Source: Paenibacillus assamensis DSM 18201
Lineage (GTDB): Bacteria > Bacillota > Bacilli > Paenibacillales > Paenibacillaceae
Direction of reading: 5' to 3'
Length of the DNA: 64,000 nt
Assembly (NCBI RefSeq): GCF_000422445.1
Contig: NZ_AULU01000016.1
Coordinates: 55,282-119,281, forward strand
Each line of letters opens with the position of its first letter. The stretch's first letter is position 1. Made by a program: the position numbers and the translations under genes. Positions 44,894-54,072 of the stretch are shown here, piece after piece. The notes below the pieces were generated by a model. It saw nothing but the letters and a program-made list of their open reading frames with translations, searched no databases and was not told the DNA's origin.

Positions 44894-47492
44894 ACGACAA
44901 CGGTTATCGCCTCTCGCAAATGAAGAGCGGAGTGGAATGGACTCCATAGAAACAAGGGATGTATCTACAAGCCTGAGTACTCCCTCCAATGGCGGCATCC
45001 AGGCTGCTCGATTAAGTGACAACCGTCCTACATCGCTCATTCATTGGTGGAGCTGGCTAGGTTGCAACTTGCTGTTGATGGGACTGTTTGTAGAGTGGCT
45101 CCTTCCTTTCTATCAATCAACCTATTTAAGTATGTCCGTTCATTTAGGCACATGGCTCGTTCCTATGGGTGCTGCTCTGATGATCGGTCTATGCTGTTCT
45201 TCCGCATGGTTGCGGGGTGGGCTTGTATGTTTAACCGTTCTATTGGTCAGCGCATGGGCAAGTTTAGGGGAAGAAACGTGGCTAACAAATGTACTTTCCA
45301 TGCCACGACAACTCGTGGACACGATTTATTCTTGGGCCGTAGATATAGAAGGAATGGCCATGTATTTCATAACAGGAGAAGATTTTCGCTATTCAGATGT
45401 TAGCGAGATGACGGTAATATTGGTTTTTATTATGCTGTTAAGCTTGCTCGTTCAATCGTTGATGACTTCTTCTTATTCGGTCAGCTTGTTCAGTACCGCG
45501 ACCATCATATACTTGCTGCTGATGGAAAAAATCATGGGGCTCGACACAAGCGATGGACTTGTTCGAGCGTTCATTTGGACGATGATTGCTGTTTCATGGC
45601 TGCAATTGCAGCGCCAGCGTGAGGGAAGCGGCCTGAGCACGGCATCATGGCCTGCTCGGTGGTGGCTGGCAACGGTCTCACTGGCTGTTGTGTTAGTTAT
45701 AAGCTACACAATATGGGCGATGACCTTTACTAGCAGAAGTCCTGTTGTATGGCCAGCCCTTGAGGCATGGGTGCAAGAAAAGTTCGAGAAGCTGATAGAC
45801 AATGATGATCGAATGCAAGCTCGGGCAAACAAAGGTGGCCGCCCTATCGCTACGGTTGGAATGACAGGATACGGACAGGATGATCGTCAGCTTGGGATGC
45901 CAATTCGGATGAACAAAGCAGTGTTGTTTCGTGCCACGAGCCCATATCCGACTTATTGGCGAGCTGAATCTAAGCGATTGTATACCGGACAAGGTTGGGA
46001 CGATCTCGATGATAGGGAGCAAGGCGATAGTGTTCGATCGGTTTTGACGAATAACAGCAGTTCGTCCAACCTCATTACAGGTGCATGGACAGAACCATTT
46101 GAACAACATTTACGTTTTGAACAGTTTCCAGCTGGGATGCCTTTGCTGCACGGTGGACAGCTCATTCAAGTGAACCGGGAACCAGTCAATATGAGCGATA
46201 CTAAAGTAACGAATTACACCGTCCAAGTAAGTCATTTCATTGGCACACCAGTGTTGTTTACAAAATTAACAGATACGGATGATCCAGAACAATTGCAGCG
46301 AAAATATACAGAACTGCCGGAACATCTACCAAACAGAATTGAGGAGCTTACAGCAAAATTGATGGGAGGTGCCTCTAACCGATATGAACGAGTGCAGCGT
46401 GTTCAACGCTACTTGTTGGAGAATTACGTCTATACAACGGAAGCCACAACTGTTCCCGAAGGGGCAGTTGACTTTGTTGACCATTTCTTATTTGAGCAGC
46501 GGCAAGGCTACTGTGTACATTTCTCCACTGCGATGGCGGTTATGCTGCGAACACAGGGCATTCCTACACGCTGGGTCAAAGGTTTTGCACCAGGAGAGCA
46601 AGAAGCAGATGGCACCTATACAGTACGTCATTCAGATGCACATGCATGGGTGGAAGTGTATATACCTGAAGTGGGTTGGGTGCCGTTCGATCCAACACCT
46701 GCGAGAGGTATCGTTCAGGATGTGGAGCAGGCTGTGGCGATTCCTGCAAGAGCAGATGTTATACAAGGTGAAAATGCATCTTACGAGCTGAATGCGCAGT
46801 TGTACAATAGAGCGCTCGGAGGTACTGCAATGACAGTAGATTCGATACTAACCTATATTCAAAAGTGGTTGGATCCGATATGGGAATCCATTTTTTCAGC
46901 GATGCAAGCGGGCGGGGAGAAACTGCTCATGAGTACTTCTTCCTTACGGCAGCAGCTGTTGACGGAGCTTGGAGCTTGGCAGCATCAAGCATTTTGGGTA
47001 GATTGGCTAGCAGCGATAATTATGTTTTGGCAAGGAGAAAGCTGGGGACGACTATGGGCAGCCTATCCGGTATCTGTGAGCATCGCAGCCATTGTACTGC
47101 TGATTGTGATAGGATGTTTAGCCCGATGGATTAGGGTAAGTATTTCGCGAGAATATCCACTATGGACGCTGCGTTTCTTGCTGCGCAAACAGCAGCGAAA
47201 CTACAGCAGAAGTCGTGCACTGCGTATAGGTGAGCTGGCTTGGTCTATCATGCAAAGCCGCTTAGGTGAACGGACGCCTAGTATGACATTGGAGTGTTAT
47301 GTAAAGGCGGGGGGCGAGAAACTGGGCAGTAAGCTTACGCACAGTGAGCGAGATGCATTAGAGCGCTTTATTGCATACAGCAATGAAATGTTGTATGCGG
47401 CTGTAGAGGAGCGTCCCAATCACCAAGATGAATTAGGGCACATCTGCTCTGAATTATTTCCTACTAAAAAGCGGAGAGCAGCAGACTTTTAA
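44874..47492 (+). CDS. TgpA-like membrane transglutaminase-domain protein
   Basis: 872 residues; GGAGG lies 8 nt before the ATG, inside the DUF58 gene. About six N-terminal membrane segments (to ~residue 290), an extracytoplasmic segment, then a transglutaminase-like core (~510-610): Cys in FEQRQGYCVHFSTAMAVMLR, His in RHSDAHAWVEVYIPEVGWVPFDPTP and the following Asp complete the triad. One further membrane segment (~740-765) precedes a cytoplasmic DUF4129-like tail. With MoxR and DUF58 it forms the widespread three-gene envelope module, possibly modifying extracellular proteins or peptidoglycan. Confidence 0.93.
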   Translation: MLLFTTERQRLSPLANEERSGMDSIETRDVSTSLSTPSNGGIQAARLSDNRPTSLIHWWSWLGCNLLLMGLFVEWLLPFYQSTYLSMSVHLGTWLVPMGAALMIGLCCSSAWLRGGLVCLTVLLVSAWASLGEETWLTNVLSMPRQLVDTIYSWAVDIEGMAMYFITGEDFRYSDVSEMTVILVFIMLLSLLVQSLMTSSYSVSLFSTATIIYLLLMEKIMGLDTSDGLVRAFIWTMIAVSWLQLQRQREGSGLSTASWPARWWLATVSLAVVLVISYTIWAMTFTSRSPVVWPALEAWVQEKFEKLIDNDDRMQARANKGGRPIATVGMTGYGQDDRQLGMPIRMNKAVLFRATSPYPTYWRAESKRLYTGQGWDDLDDREQGDSVRSVLTNNSSSSNLITGAWTEPFEQHLRFEQFPAGMPLLHGGQLIQVNREPVNMSDTKVTNYTVQVSHFIGTPVLFTKLTDTDDPEQLQRKYTELPEHLPNRIEELTAKLMGGASNRYERVQRVQRYLLENYVYTTEATTVPEGAVDFVDHFLFEQRQGYCVHFSTAMAVMLRTQGIPTRWVKGFAPGEQEADGTYTVRHSDAHAWVEVYIPEVGWVPFDPTPARGIVQDVEQAVAIPARADVIQGENASYELNAQLYNRALGGTAMTVDSILTYIQKWLDPIWESIFSAMQAGGEKLLMSTSSLRQQLLTELGAWQHQAFWVDWLAAIIMFWQGESWGRLWAAYPVSVSIAAIVLLIVIGCLARWIRVSISREYPLWTLRFLLRKQQRNYSRSRALRIGELAWSIMQSRLGERTPSMTLECYVKAGGEKLGSKLTHSERDALERFIAYSNEMLYAAVEERPNHQDELGHICSELFPTKKRRAADF

Positions 47493-47511
47493 TGGTGTCT
47501 GCTGCTTTTTT
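47477..47511 (+). terminator. Terminator of the MoxR-DUF58-TgpA operon
   Basis: AGCAGCAGAC pairs with GTCTGCTGCT, followed by a T-run; the 5' arm overlaps the stop codon region. Confidence 0.9.
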
Positions 47512-47544
47512 CTAATGATGGCAAACCATATAGGCTGCTTGCAT

Positions 47545-48537
47545 TTACGCATTTACTCGATACACACTGGAGCGATGAATCATGCGAAACGGAAGTTCAT
47601 GATGTTCAGGCGGATCATCTGGATGATCGAGCTGGTACTTGAACAGTTCAAAAGCTTTCCGCCCGATATCGTAACTTGAAAGATCAAACGTAGTCAGGCC
47701 GAGCACTTTGGCAATTGGCAAGTTATCGAACCCGATAATAGAAAAGGACCGAATGTCAGCTTCGCTGTGGTTGCGCAGTTCCAACATCATGCCGGCTGCT
47801 GACTGGTCACCTGCAACGAGCAGTGCAGTTGGACGTTCTTCCATTTGCAACAGTGTCCGTATAACCTCTGCACCATCTTCAACATTGTAACAATGATGGA
47901 ATCCCCACTCAGGGCGAAATGGTTCGCCAAGTTGCTGTAATGCTTCGCGATAAGCAAGTAAGCGCTTGTCGCTGTTGTAGCTATCTGGCCGACCTAGACA
48001 GTACCCTATCCGTTGATGCCCATAATCCATGAGTACATCCAGTGCATGCTTCATTGTCTGGTAGTGGTCCATATAAATACTCGAAAAACTTGGTACATCT
48101 GTATATTCGCAAGCAACGACCGGGCCGTATGCTTTATAGGGTTCAATATCATGCCAAGAAGATTGACGTGAGCAAATAATAACGCCGTCTACCAATTTAT
48201 CGCGCAGCAACTGAAGAACACGCTCTTCTTCACTTATATTGTAGTCGGTTTGGCACAGGATAATCCGATATTGATGCTGTAATGCTTCATAAGCAATCCC
48301 GTCGACAAGTCCTGAGAAGTAAGGGTGATTTGCAAAAGGAAGCATAACCGCGACCATAAACGTTCGTCCTTTTGCCAAATGAACAGCATTTCGGTTCGGG
48401 GTATATTGCAATTGATCCATCGCTGCTATGACTGCTTGGCGCTTGTCCTCACGCACATAGGGATGGCCATTAAGTACACGTGATACCGTCGTCACCGATA
48501 CACCTGCTTCTTTTGCAATCTGACGAATGTTAGCCAA
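47545..48537 (-). CDS. LacI family transcriptional regulator
   Basis: 330 residues from the TTG at 48537, chosen because AGAGGTG lies 6 nt upstream and the product then starts ANIRQIAKEAGV as in most LacI proteins; a GTG three codons earlier sits on top of that site. N-terminal helix-turn-helix and hinge (VTTVSRVLNGHPYVREDKR ... YTPNRNAVHLAKG), then a periplasmic-binding-protein-like sugar-sensing domain. The probable operator is the perfect palindrome TGAAACGCGTTTCA at 48731-48744 in the divergent promoter region. The effector is unknown. Confidence 0.93.
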   Translation of the reverse strand: MANIRQIAKEAGVSVTTVSRVLNGHPYVREDKRQAVIAAMDQLQYTPNRNAVHLAKGRTFMVAVMLPFANHPYFSGLVDGIAYEALQHQYRIILCQTDYNISEEERVLQLLRDKLVDGVIICSRQSSWHDIEPYKAYGPVVACEYTDVPSFSSIYMDHYQTMKHALDVLMDYGHQRIGYCLGRPDSYNSDKRLLAYREALQQLGEPFRPEWGFHHCYNVEDGAEVIRTLLQMEERPTALLVAGDQSAAGMMLELRNHSEADIRSFSIIGFDNLPIAKVLGLTTFDLSSYDIGRKAFELFKYQLDHPDDPPEHHELPFRMIHRSSVYRVNA

Positions 48538-48607
48538 TTCATTCACCTCTGCTATGTATCGTTAAAGGCTATACTACTTTTTCACTCGAACGTTAGTATT
48601 TTACTCT

Positions 48608-48637
48608 ATTGTATACCAAGTACGGCTAACGCCTCAA
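48608..48637 (-). promoter_or_regulatory. Promoter of the lacI-type gene
   Basis: On the minus strand: TTGAGG (48637-48632), 18-nt spacer, TACAAT (48613-48608). Confidence 0.55.
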
Positions 48638-48724
48638 ATTATCATCGTACGAGCTGCATGTGCATGGTGAGCGTGATCGTAGCCATCGAAGTATCAGATT
48701 TTCAAAAAATATTATGAAAAATGC

Positions 48725-48753
48725 TTGCTCTGAAACGCGTTTCATCCTTTATC
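48725..48753 (+). promoter_or_regulatory. HAD-gene promoter with LacI-type operator filling the spacer
   Basis: TTGCTC (48725-48730) and TTTATC (48748-48753) are separated by 17 nt that contain the 14-bp perfect palindrome TGAAACGCGTTTCA (48731-48744), a classic LacI/CcpA-type operator with a central CG. Repressor bound here would exclude RNA polymerase. It may respond to the adjacent LacI regulator or to CcpA. Confidence 0.7.
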
Positions 48754-48878
48754 TTGAACATGTAAGACGAGAAGAGCGAGGTTGGCGTTACGATTTGGAC
48801 GTTGGCGTTTGTCGTTCAATTCGGCGTGACGGCCTTGTTTTTCTCTTGGATCGTGGTCGTAAGATAAAGGAGGCATAA

Positions 48879-49655
48879 ATGATGTATAAAGTTGTATTTT
48901 TTGATATAGATGGAACGCTGTTGAACTCGGAAGGAAGTATTCCACAATCGGCCAAAGAAAGCATTGCGCGCTTACAGCAGCAGGGTGTAGAGACGGTTAT
49001 CGCAACGGGACGGACCCCATATGCGTTCAAATGGATAAGAGAAGAATTAAATATTCATTCGTACGTTAGCATGAACGGAAGTTACGTCGTCCGAAATGAG
49101 GAAGTTATTATTGATGACCCAGTATCTGCTGAAATGTTGGATAAAATAAGCCGTTCTACTGGTGCAAGAGGACATGCACTTGGTATGGTTGGGACCGATA
49201 ATACCGCAGTATCACTTGCTAATGAGCGTGTAACGGATTCGTTTGCGGAATTCGGCATTGAGATCCCATTAATCATGCCAGAATACTACCATGAGCATGC
49301 TGTATACCAAGGATTGTTATTTTGTGAAGAAGAGGAAATGAGCGACTACGTAGATGAATTCCCGCAGTTGCGCTTCATTCGTTGGCATCCCCTGGCTGTT
49401 GATATTCAGAATGAGGGCTGCTCAAAAGCATCAGGCATCGCAGCCTATTTGCAAGCAGCAGGATTGCAACCCGAGCAAGCCGCTGCATTCGGTGACGGAT
49501 TGAATGATTTGGAGATGCTTCAGTTCGTGGGAGCAGGTGTAGCAATGGGGAATGCGAAGGATGAAGTGAAGCAGGTGGCGCATCGCCTAACGGCTGCTGC
49601 TCATGAGGATGGGATCCGCAAAGGGCTAATTGATTTACAACTTATCGAAGCGTAG
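48879..49655 (+). CDS. HAD superfamily phosphatase, Cof type
   Basis: 258 residues; AAGGAGG lies 5 nt before the first ATG (a second ATG follows directly). Cof/YidA-type hydrolase. Motif I FFDIDGTLLNSEG (nucleophile Asp), motif II VIATGRTPYA, a C2 cap domain (~85-185), the substrate Lys in NEGCSKASGI and motif III/IV AFGDGLNDLEML with VAMGNAKDEVKQVA. Such enzymes remove phosphate from sugar phosphates, FMN or PLP; the specific substrate is unknown. Control by a sugar-type repressor would fit a sugar phosphate. Confidence 0.92.
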   Translation: MMYKVVFFDIDGTLLNSEGSIPQSAKESIARLQQQGVETVIATGRTPYAFKWIREELNIHSYVSMNGSYVVRNEEVIIDDPVSAEMLDKISRSTGARGHALGMVGTDNTAVSLANERVTDSFAEFGIEIPLIMPEYYHEHAVYQGLLFCEEEEMSDYVDEFPQLRFIRWHPLAVDIQNEGCSKASGIAAYLQAAGLQPEQAAAFGDGLNDLEMLQFVGAGVAMGNAKDEVKQVAHRLTAAAHEDGIRKGLIDLQLIEA

Positions 49656-49775
49656 GCGTAAATAGTATGGCATCGTGAGTGAGTGGCAGGACGCGTCATA
49701 TTAGACTCCGTCCTAGTCAGAATACAATGTTGTGCGATGTCTTTTATAGGTGGAAAATAACGAAAAATGTTCTTT

Positions 49776-49927
49776 CAAAAGTGGACACTTGTTTTGAAAA
49801 GAATATATACCATCTGTCGCGGAAGAAATAGCATATTTAGTTGTTATAAAACAAAAACGAACTATATCTAGTGTTTATGTCTGGTGAGAGGAAGAGTTGT
49901 CTAGTAAGTTCTAGGTGTCCACTTTTG
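49776..49927. repeat. 152-bp segment bounded by 13-bp perfect inverted repeats
   Basis: CAAAAGTGGACAC (49776-49788) faces GTGTCCACTTTTG (49915-49927) across 126 nt without an ORF. The ends look like IS terminal repeats, suggesting a miniature element or IS relic; no target-site duplication was recognised. It lies in the 664-base gap between the HAD gene and guaA, which otherwise shows only the guaA promoter. Confidence 0.5.
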
Positions 49928-50259
49928 TGTGGACATTTACACAGAATGTCTTCTTGTGGGATACACTTTGTGTTATTATTTAGGAAGTAAAAGTTACTTA
50001 ACAAGTATTCAATAAGTCCAGTTATCGGTAACAAAAAATAGCTATCCTTTATTGCTGAACATGAATCGAATATGGAATGGTTTACTTCATGACTTAATTT
50101 CCTTATTTATGGAAAAGGTATATCTGTCATTTTTCAACAGGACATTTATCTTTGACGAATGAAGGAAGAAAGAGTACCATCAACATAATGCAGGGAATGC
50201 GAACGGGTAAGTTATGGCATAGTAACTACTGGAAACATATCGCGTCACAGTACAAACAA

Positions 50260-50289
50260 TTGACGCTGATACCGGCATTTTATTATAAT
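50260..50289 (+). promoter_or_regulatory. Promoter of guaA
   Basis: TTGACG (50260-50265), 18-nt spacer, perfect TATAAT (50284-50289), giving a short ~25-nt leader, so no riboswitch precedes guaA. Confidence 0.75.
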
Positions 50290-50319
50290 AGTAAACATTA
50301 TTTTTGAGGGGGCACATGA

Positions 50320-51861
50320 ATGAGCAGCAAGCCGCAAGAGATGATTATCGTTCTTGACTTCGGTGGTCAGTACAACCAACTTATCGCTCGCCGTATTCGC
50401 GATCTAGGCGTATATAGCGAGTTGATGCCGTTTAACACTCCAGTAGAAAAAATCAAGGAATTGAATCCGAAAGGTATCGTATTCTCCGGTGGTCCGGCGA
50501 GCGTGTACTTAGAAGATTCTCCAGTCGTTGATACGGCGATTTATGACTTGGGTCTTCCGATTATGGGGATTTGTTACGGCATGCAGTTGATGTCTCATCA
50601 GCTTGAAGGTAAAGTACAGCGTGCAGGGAAGCGCGAATACGGTAAAGCAGATGTCGTATTCCAACCAGACAGTGCACTAGTTAACGGTTTGGAATCCAAC
50701 CAAACGGTATGGATGAGCCACAGTGACCTCGTTGTAGAACCACCAGTTGGCTTCCGCGTGGATGCAAGCACAGAGCATGCGCCAATCGCAGCGATGAGCC
50801 ATCCTGAGAAGAATTTCTATGCTGTTCAATTCCACCCAGAAGTGCGTCACTCTGTGTACGGAAATGAAATGATCCGCAACTTCCTATACGAAGTATGTAA
50901 ATGCGAAGGCAACTGGAGCATGGAATCGTTCGTTGAAGACAAAATCCGTGAAATTCGTGATACAGTTGGCGACCGTAAAGTACTTTGTGCATTGAGCGGC
51001 GGTGTAGATTCCTCTGTAGTTGCTGCATTGATTCACCGTGCTATCGGTGATCAACTTACTTGTATGTTCATTGATCATAATTTGCTGCGCAAAGGCGAAG
51101 CTGAAGGCGTTATGGAAACATTCACAGGCAAGTTTGATATGAATGTTATCAAAATTGACGCTCGTGAACGCTTCATGAGCAAATTGGCAGGCGTCTCTGA
51201 TCCTGAACAAAAGCGTAAAATTATCGGTAACGAGTTTATTTACTGCTTCGATGAAGAGTCCGCTAAACTTGGCGAGTTCGACTTCTTGGCACAAGGTACG
51301 TTGTACACGGATATCGTAGAGAGTGGTACAGCTACTGCTGAGACAATCAAGTCTCACCATAACGTAGGCGGATTGCCAGAGGACATGAAGTTCCAACTTA
51401 TCGAGCCTCTTAACGCACTCTTCAAGGACGAAGTTCGTAAAGTGGGCGAAGAGTTGGGTCTTCCTCGTGAAATCGTATGGCGTCAGCCGTTCCCAGGTCC
51501 GGGTCTAGCGATCCGCGTATTGGGCGAAGTAACAGAGGACAAGCTAGTAATCGTTCGTGAATCTGATGCGATCCTTCGTGAGGAAATCGCAAAAGCAGGT
51601 CTTGATAACGAGATTTGGCAGTACTTCACAGCGCTGCCTGACATGAAGAGTGTCGGCGTTATGGGTGACTCCCGTACGTATTCCTACACAGTAGGTATTC
51701 GTGCAGTAACATCCATTGACGGTATGACAGCTGACTGGGCACGTATTCCGTGGGATATTCTTGAGAAGATCTCCGTACGTATCGTTAACGAAGTTGAGAA
51801 CGTCAACCGTATCGTTTACGATGTAACGTCCAAGCCACCTGCAACAATTGAGTGGGAATAG
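50320..51861 (+). CDS. guaA: GMP synthase (glutamine-hydrolysing)
   Basis: 513 residues, standard length. Converts XMP to GMP with glutamine and ATP. N-terminal class I glutamine amidotransferase with Cys in MGICYGMQ (~86) and His/Glu in QFHPEV; central ATP-pyrophosphatase with PP-loop [11 protein letters not shown]-terminal dimerisation domain with [15 protein letters not shown] and the terminal [17 protein letters not shown] precedes the ATG. First gene of the purine region, transcribed alone. Confidence 0.98.
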   Translation: MSSKPQEMIIVLDFGGQYNQLIARRIRDLGVYSELMPFNTPVEKIKELNPKGIVFSGGPASVYLEDSPVVDTAIYDLGLPIMGICYGMQLMSHQLEGKVQRAGKREYGKADVVFQPDSALVNGLESNQTVWMSHSDLVVEPPVGFRVDASTEHAPIAAMSHPEKNFYAVQFHPEVRHSVYGNEMIRNFLYEVCKCEGNWSMESFVEDKIREIRDTVGDRKVLCALSGGVDSSVVAALIHRAIGDQLTCMFIDHNLLRKGEAEGVMETFTGKFDMNVIKIDARERFMSKLAGVSDPEQKRKIIGNEFIYCFDEESAKLGEFDFLAQGTLYTDIVESGTATAETIKSHHNVGGLPEDMKFQLIEPLNALFKDEVRKVGEELGLPREIVWRQPFPGPGLAIRVLGEVTEDKLVIVRESDAILREEIAKAGLDNEIWQYFTALPDMKSVGVMGDSRTYSYTVGIRAVTSIDGMTADWARIPWDILEKISVRIVNEVENVNRIVYDVTSKPPATIEWE

Positions 51862-51876
51862 AAATAACAACAGTAG

Positions 51877-51915
51877 AACCGCTGGATGCCTATGCTAGGT
51901 ATTCGGCGGTTTTTT
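51877..51915 (+). terminator. Terminator after guaA
   Basis: AACCGC and an inner CCTA pair with TAGG and GCGGTT, followed by a T-run. Confidence 0.8.
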
Positions 51916-52027
51916 GTGTTTTTGTAGAAATGTCACGGAATGTGAACGGCTTATTAACGCTCCATTCATAGATATATAAGCGATGAAAAAGTGTAGAAAC
52001 TTGTCAGTTTAACGAATGATTAAATCT

Positions 52028-52072
52028 AAAACACGAACGTAAACATAATTAAATTTACTAATGTTCGGATTT
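52028..52072. promoter_or_regulatory. PurBox pair (PurR operator)
   Basis: AAAACACGAACGTA (52028-52041) and the inverted TAATGTTCGGATTT (52059-52072) each hold the CGAAC core of Bacillus PurBoxes and are separated by 17 nt, the usual spacing. They lie just upstream of the permease promoter. PurR binding is inferred from this match. Confidence 0.8.
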
Positions 52073-52076
52073 TGCG

Positions 52077-52105
52077 TTGACATAAATCATGGTCGCTCGT
52101 ACAAT
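52077..52105 (+). promoter_or_regulatory. Promoter of the purine permease transcript
   Basis: Perfect TTGACA (52077-52082), 17-nt spacer, TACAAT (52100-52105), between the PurBoxes and the riboswitch. Confidence 0.85.
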
Positions 52106-52130
52106 AGGAATAGATAATTTCATATCGTTT

Positions 52131-52198
52131 TTTCGTATAATTTCGGGAATTGGCCCGGAAGTTTCTACAAGATTACCGTAAATGATCTGGCTACGAAA
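52131..52198 (+). promoter_or_regulatory. Guanine (purine) riboswitch aptamer
   Basis: P1 is TTTCGTA (52131-52137) with TACGAAA (52192-52198). The core has TATAAT after P1, a P2 stem TCGGG/CCGGA, AGTTTCTAC in J2/3, and a P3 loop with ACCGTAAATG. The nucleotide before the 3' P1 strand (position equivalent to 74) is C, the guanine/hypoxanthine specificity base. The matching terminator is ~220 nt further on. Confidence 0.93.
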
Positions 52199-52418
52199 GA
52201 TACAGGTGTACGCGTCATGCAAGTCCACACGATGTGGGTGCAGCGTTAGTTCACCTCACCTTACTCTTTGTTTCCGTTGTCTATTTCTACAATTTTGAAT
52301 AGGCGGATGGGCTGTGCATGTATCCTAGCAATAGGACATGTACAGAATGCACACGAATGTATGCAATGTATATTTGTGTACCCAAATAAGAGTGGATAAG
52401 TGTATCTGTTACGTAGTC

Positions 52419-52451
52419 AGAACTTGAGAGCTTCATCTCAAGTTCTTTTTT
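52419..52451 (+). terminator. Terminator hairpin of the riboswitch expression platform
   Basis: AGAACTTGAGA pairs with TCTCAAGTTCT around 6 nt, followed by a T-run, just before the permease gene. Between aptamer and terminator lies another stem (near 52314-52345, CATGT-a-TCCTA with TAGGA-c-ATG). Confidence 0.8.
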
Positions 52452-52521
52452 GTTTGTCAGGGGAGCATTACAAGAGGGACAGAACACAAAACAGGGGTAT
52501 TATGGGGAGGATGTAACTCGG

Positions 52522-53931
52522 ATGGAACGCTTCTTCAAGATCAAGGAGCACGGCTCAACGGTTAGAACCGAGATTATGGCAGGTATTACGACGTTTATGA
52601 CGATGGCTTATATACTCGTCGTCAATCCTAACATTTTAACGGCATTCGGTAAGACAGGCATGGAATGGTATCCGGTCTTTTTGGCAACAGCGATTGCAGC
52701 AGGAGTATTTACGATTGCGATGGGGATTTTCGTTAATTTCCCAGTGGCAGTAGCACCTGGTATGGGCTTGAACGCTTACTTTGCTACTATCGTCGTGTCG
52801 ACCGCATCGACGGGACAGCCTGTAACGTGGCAGATGGCGCTAACCGCCGTATTTATTTCGGGAATTATCTTCTTCTTATTAACGATTACGCAAATTAGAC
52901 AAATGTTAATTGATGCAGTACCAGATGGTTTGAAACATGCAATTACAGTTGGTATTGGATTATTTATTGCAATAGTGGGTTTGAAAAATAGCGGATTGCT
53001 AACGGTGTCCGTTGAATCGGTGAAAGATATTCCGGCAGGAACATTCACTCCTGTATTAGGATTTGAAACGGTATTCGGTCTTGGTCAATTCACATCAGGT
53101 CCTGTACTACTTACGATAATTGGCTTGGCTCTGATTTCGATTCTTATGGTGCTTCGTGTGCCTGGTGCTATTCTCTTCGGAATATTAGGTACAACCGTAG
53201 TTGGTATTTTTATGGGTGAAGTGAATCTTGGCAGTCTTTCAGATACTTCACAAACACCATGGATTCCTAACTTGTCTGAATTACAAATGTTCCAGTTTGA
53301 TTTTGCAGGCATAATGGGTGTTGGTATCGTATCTATCATTTTGACATTCACATTCGTAGAATTGTTCGATACATTCGGAACTTTGATTGGAACAGCCAAC
53401 CGTGCTGGTTTTATGAAAAATCCAGTAGAAGGGAAGAAGCGCGTCGGCAAGGCGATGTTCGTAGATTCCATCGCAGTGAGCGGTGGTGCGATGTTGGGTA
53501 CATCAACGGTAACGGCTTATGTAGAAAGTTCAGCTGGTATCGCTGAGGGTGGACGTACAGGTCTAACCGCAGTATCTACAGGTGTGTGTTTCTTGCTAGC
53601 CTTGTTCTTGGCACCGGCCATTGCGATTATTCCAAGCTCTGCTACAGCAGCAGCGTTGATCGTTGTCGGTGTACTTATGATGCAGTCTGTAAATGAAATT
53701 AACTTCAAAGACTTGGTCATCGGTATTCCAGCCTTTTTGACAGTGACATTCATGCCATTTACGTACAGTATCGCAAATGGTATCTCGTTCGGTATTTTAT
53801 CCTATGTGCTGCTTGCATTCGTTGCCAACGTTTCGGGTAGAGGAGAGCAGAAATACAAGATTCACTGGTTGATGTGGGTATTGTTTGTCCTCGTACTAGC
53901 ACGTTACGTATTTATGCAAGGTGGTCACTAA
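52522..53931 (+). CDS. pbuG: NCS2/AzgA-type guanine-hypoxanthine permease
   Basis: 469 residues from the ATG at 52522 (GGGGAGG 11 nt upstream; the longer frame would start inside the terminator). About twelve membrane segments. AzgA-subfamily motifs: TEIMAGITTFMTMAYILVVNP, PVAVAPGMGLNAYF, VELFDTFGTLIGTANRAGFM and VYVESSAGIAEGGRTGL-like (TAYVESSAGIAEGG). PbuG-type transporters import hypoxanthine and guanine by proton symport, fitting the guanine riboswitch and PurBox upstream. Followed by its own terminator. Confidence 0.93.
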   Translation: MERFFKIKEHGSTVRTEIMAGITTFMTMAYILVVNPNILTAFGKTGMEWYPVFLATAIAAGVFTIAMGIFVNFPVAVAPGMGLNAYFATIVVSTASTGQPVTWQMALTAVFISGIIFFLLTITQIRQMLIDAVPDGLKHAITVGIGLFIAIVGLKNSGLLTVSVESVKDIPAGTFTPVLGFETVFGLGQFTSGPVLLTIIGLALISILMVLRVPGAILFGILGTTVVGIFMGEVNLGSLSDTSQTPWIPNLSELQMFQFDFAGIMGVGIVSIILTFTFVELFDTFGTLIGTANRAGFMKNPVEGKKRVGKAMFVDSIAVSGGAMLGTSTVTAYVESSAGIAEGGRTGLTAVSTGVCFLLALFLAPAIAIIPSSATAAALIVVGVLMMQSVNEINFKDLVIGIPAFLTVTFMPFTYSIANGISFGILSYVLLAFVANVSGRGEQKYKIHWLMWVLFVLVLARYVFMQGGH

Positions 53932-53942
53932 GAACGGGAAGC

Positions 53943-53985
53943 GGGATTGCAACTTTAGGTCTAAAGCTGCAATCTCACTTTTTTC
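53943..53985 (+). terminator. Terminator after the purine permease gene
   Basis: GGATTGCA-a-CTTTAG pairs with CTAAAG-c-TGCAATC, then a T-run. Confidence 0.8.
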
Positions 53986-53992
53986 TCTAGTG

Positions 53993-54040
53993 TGATATCG
54001 ATAACATAATCTATCATTCCGTATGTATGATATCGTTAAC
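53993..54040. promoter_or_regulatory. Direct repeats before the ABC importer operon
   Basis: TGATATCGATAAC (53993-54005) and TGATATCGTTAAC (54028-54040) match at 12 of 13 bases with a 35-bp offset, 33 nt before the binding-protein gene. Possible operator for an unidentified regulator. Confidence 0.35.
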
Positions 54041-54072
54041 GAATTTTACTACATCCAGGAGGGGTTCTACTT

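Noticed and set aside
49656..50319. Search for a guanine riboswitch before guaA
   Set aside because: No aptamer consensus, and the promoter TATAAT lies only ~30 nt before the ATG. A single CGAAC-like motif near 49855 has no partner at PurBox spacing.
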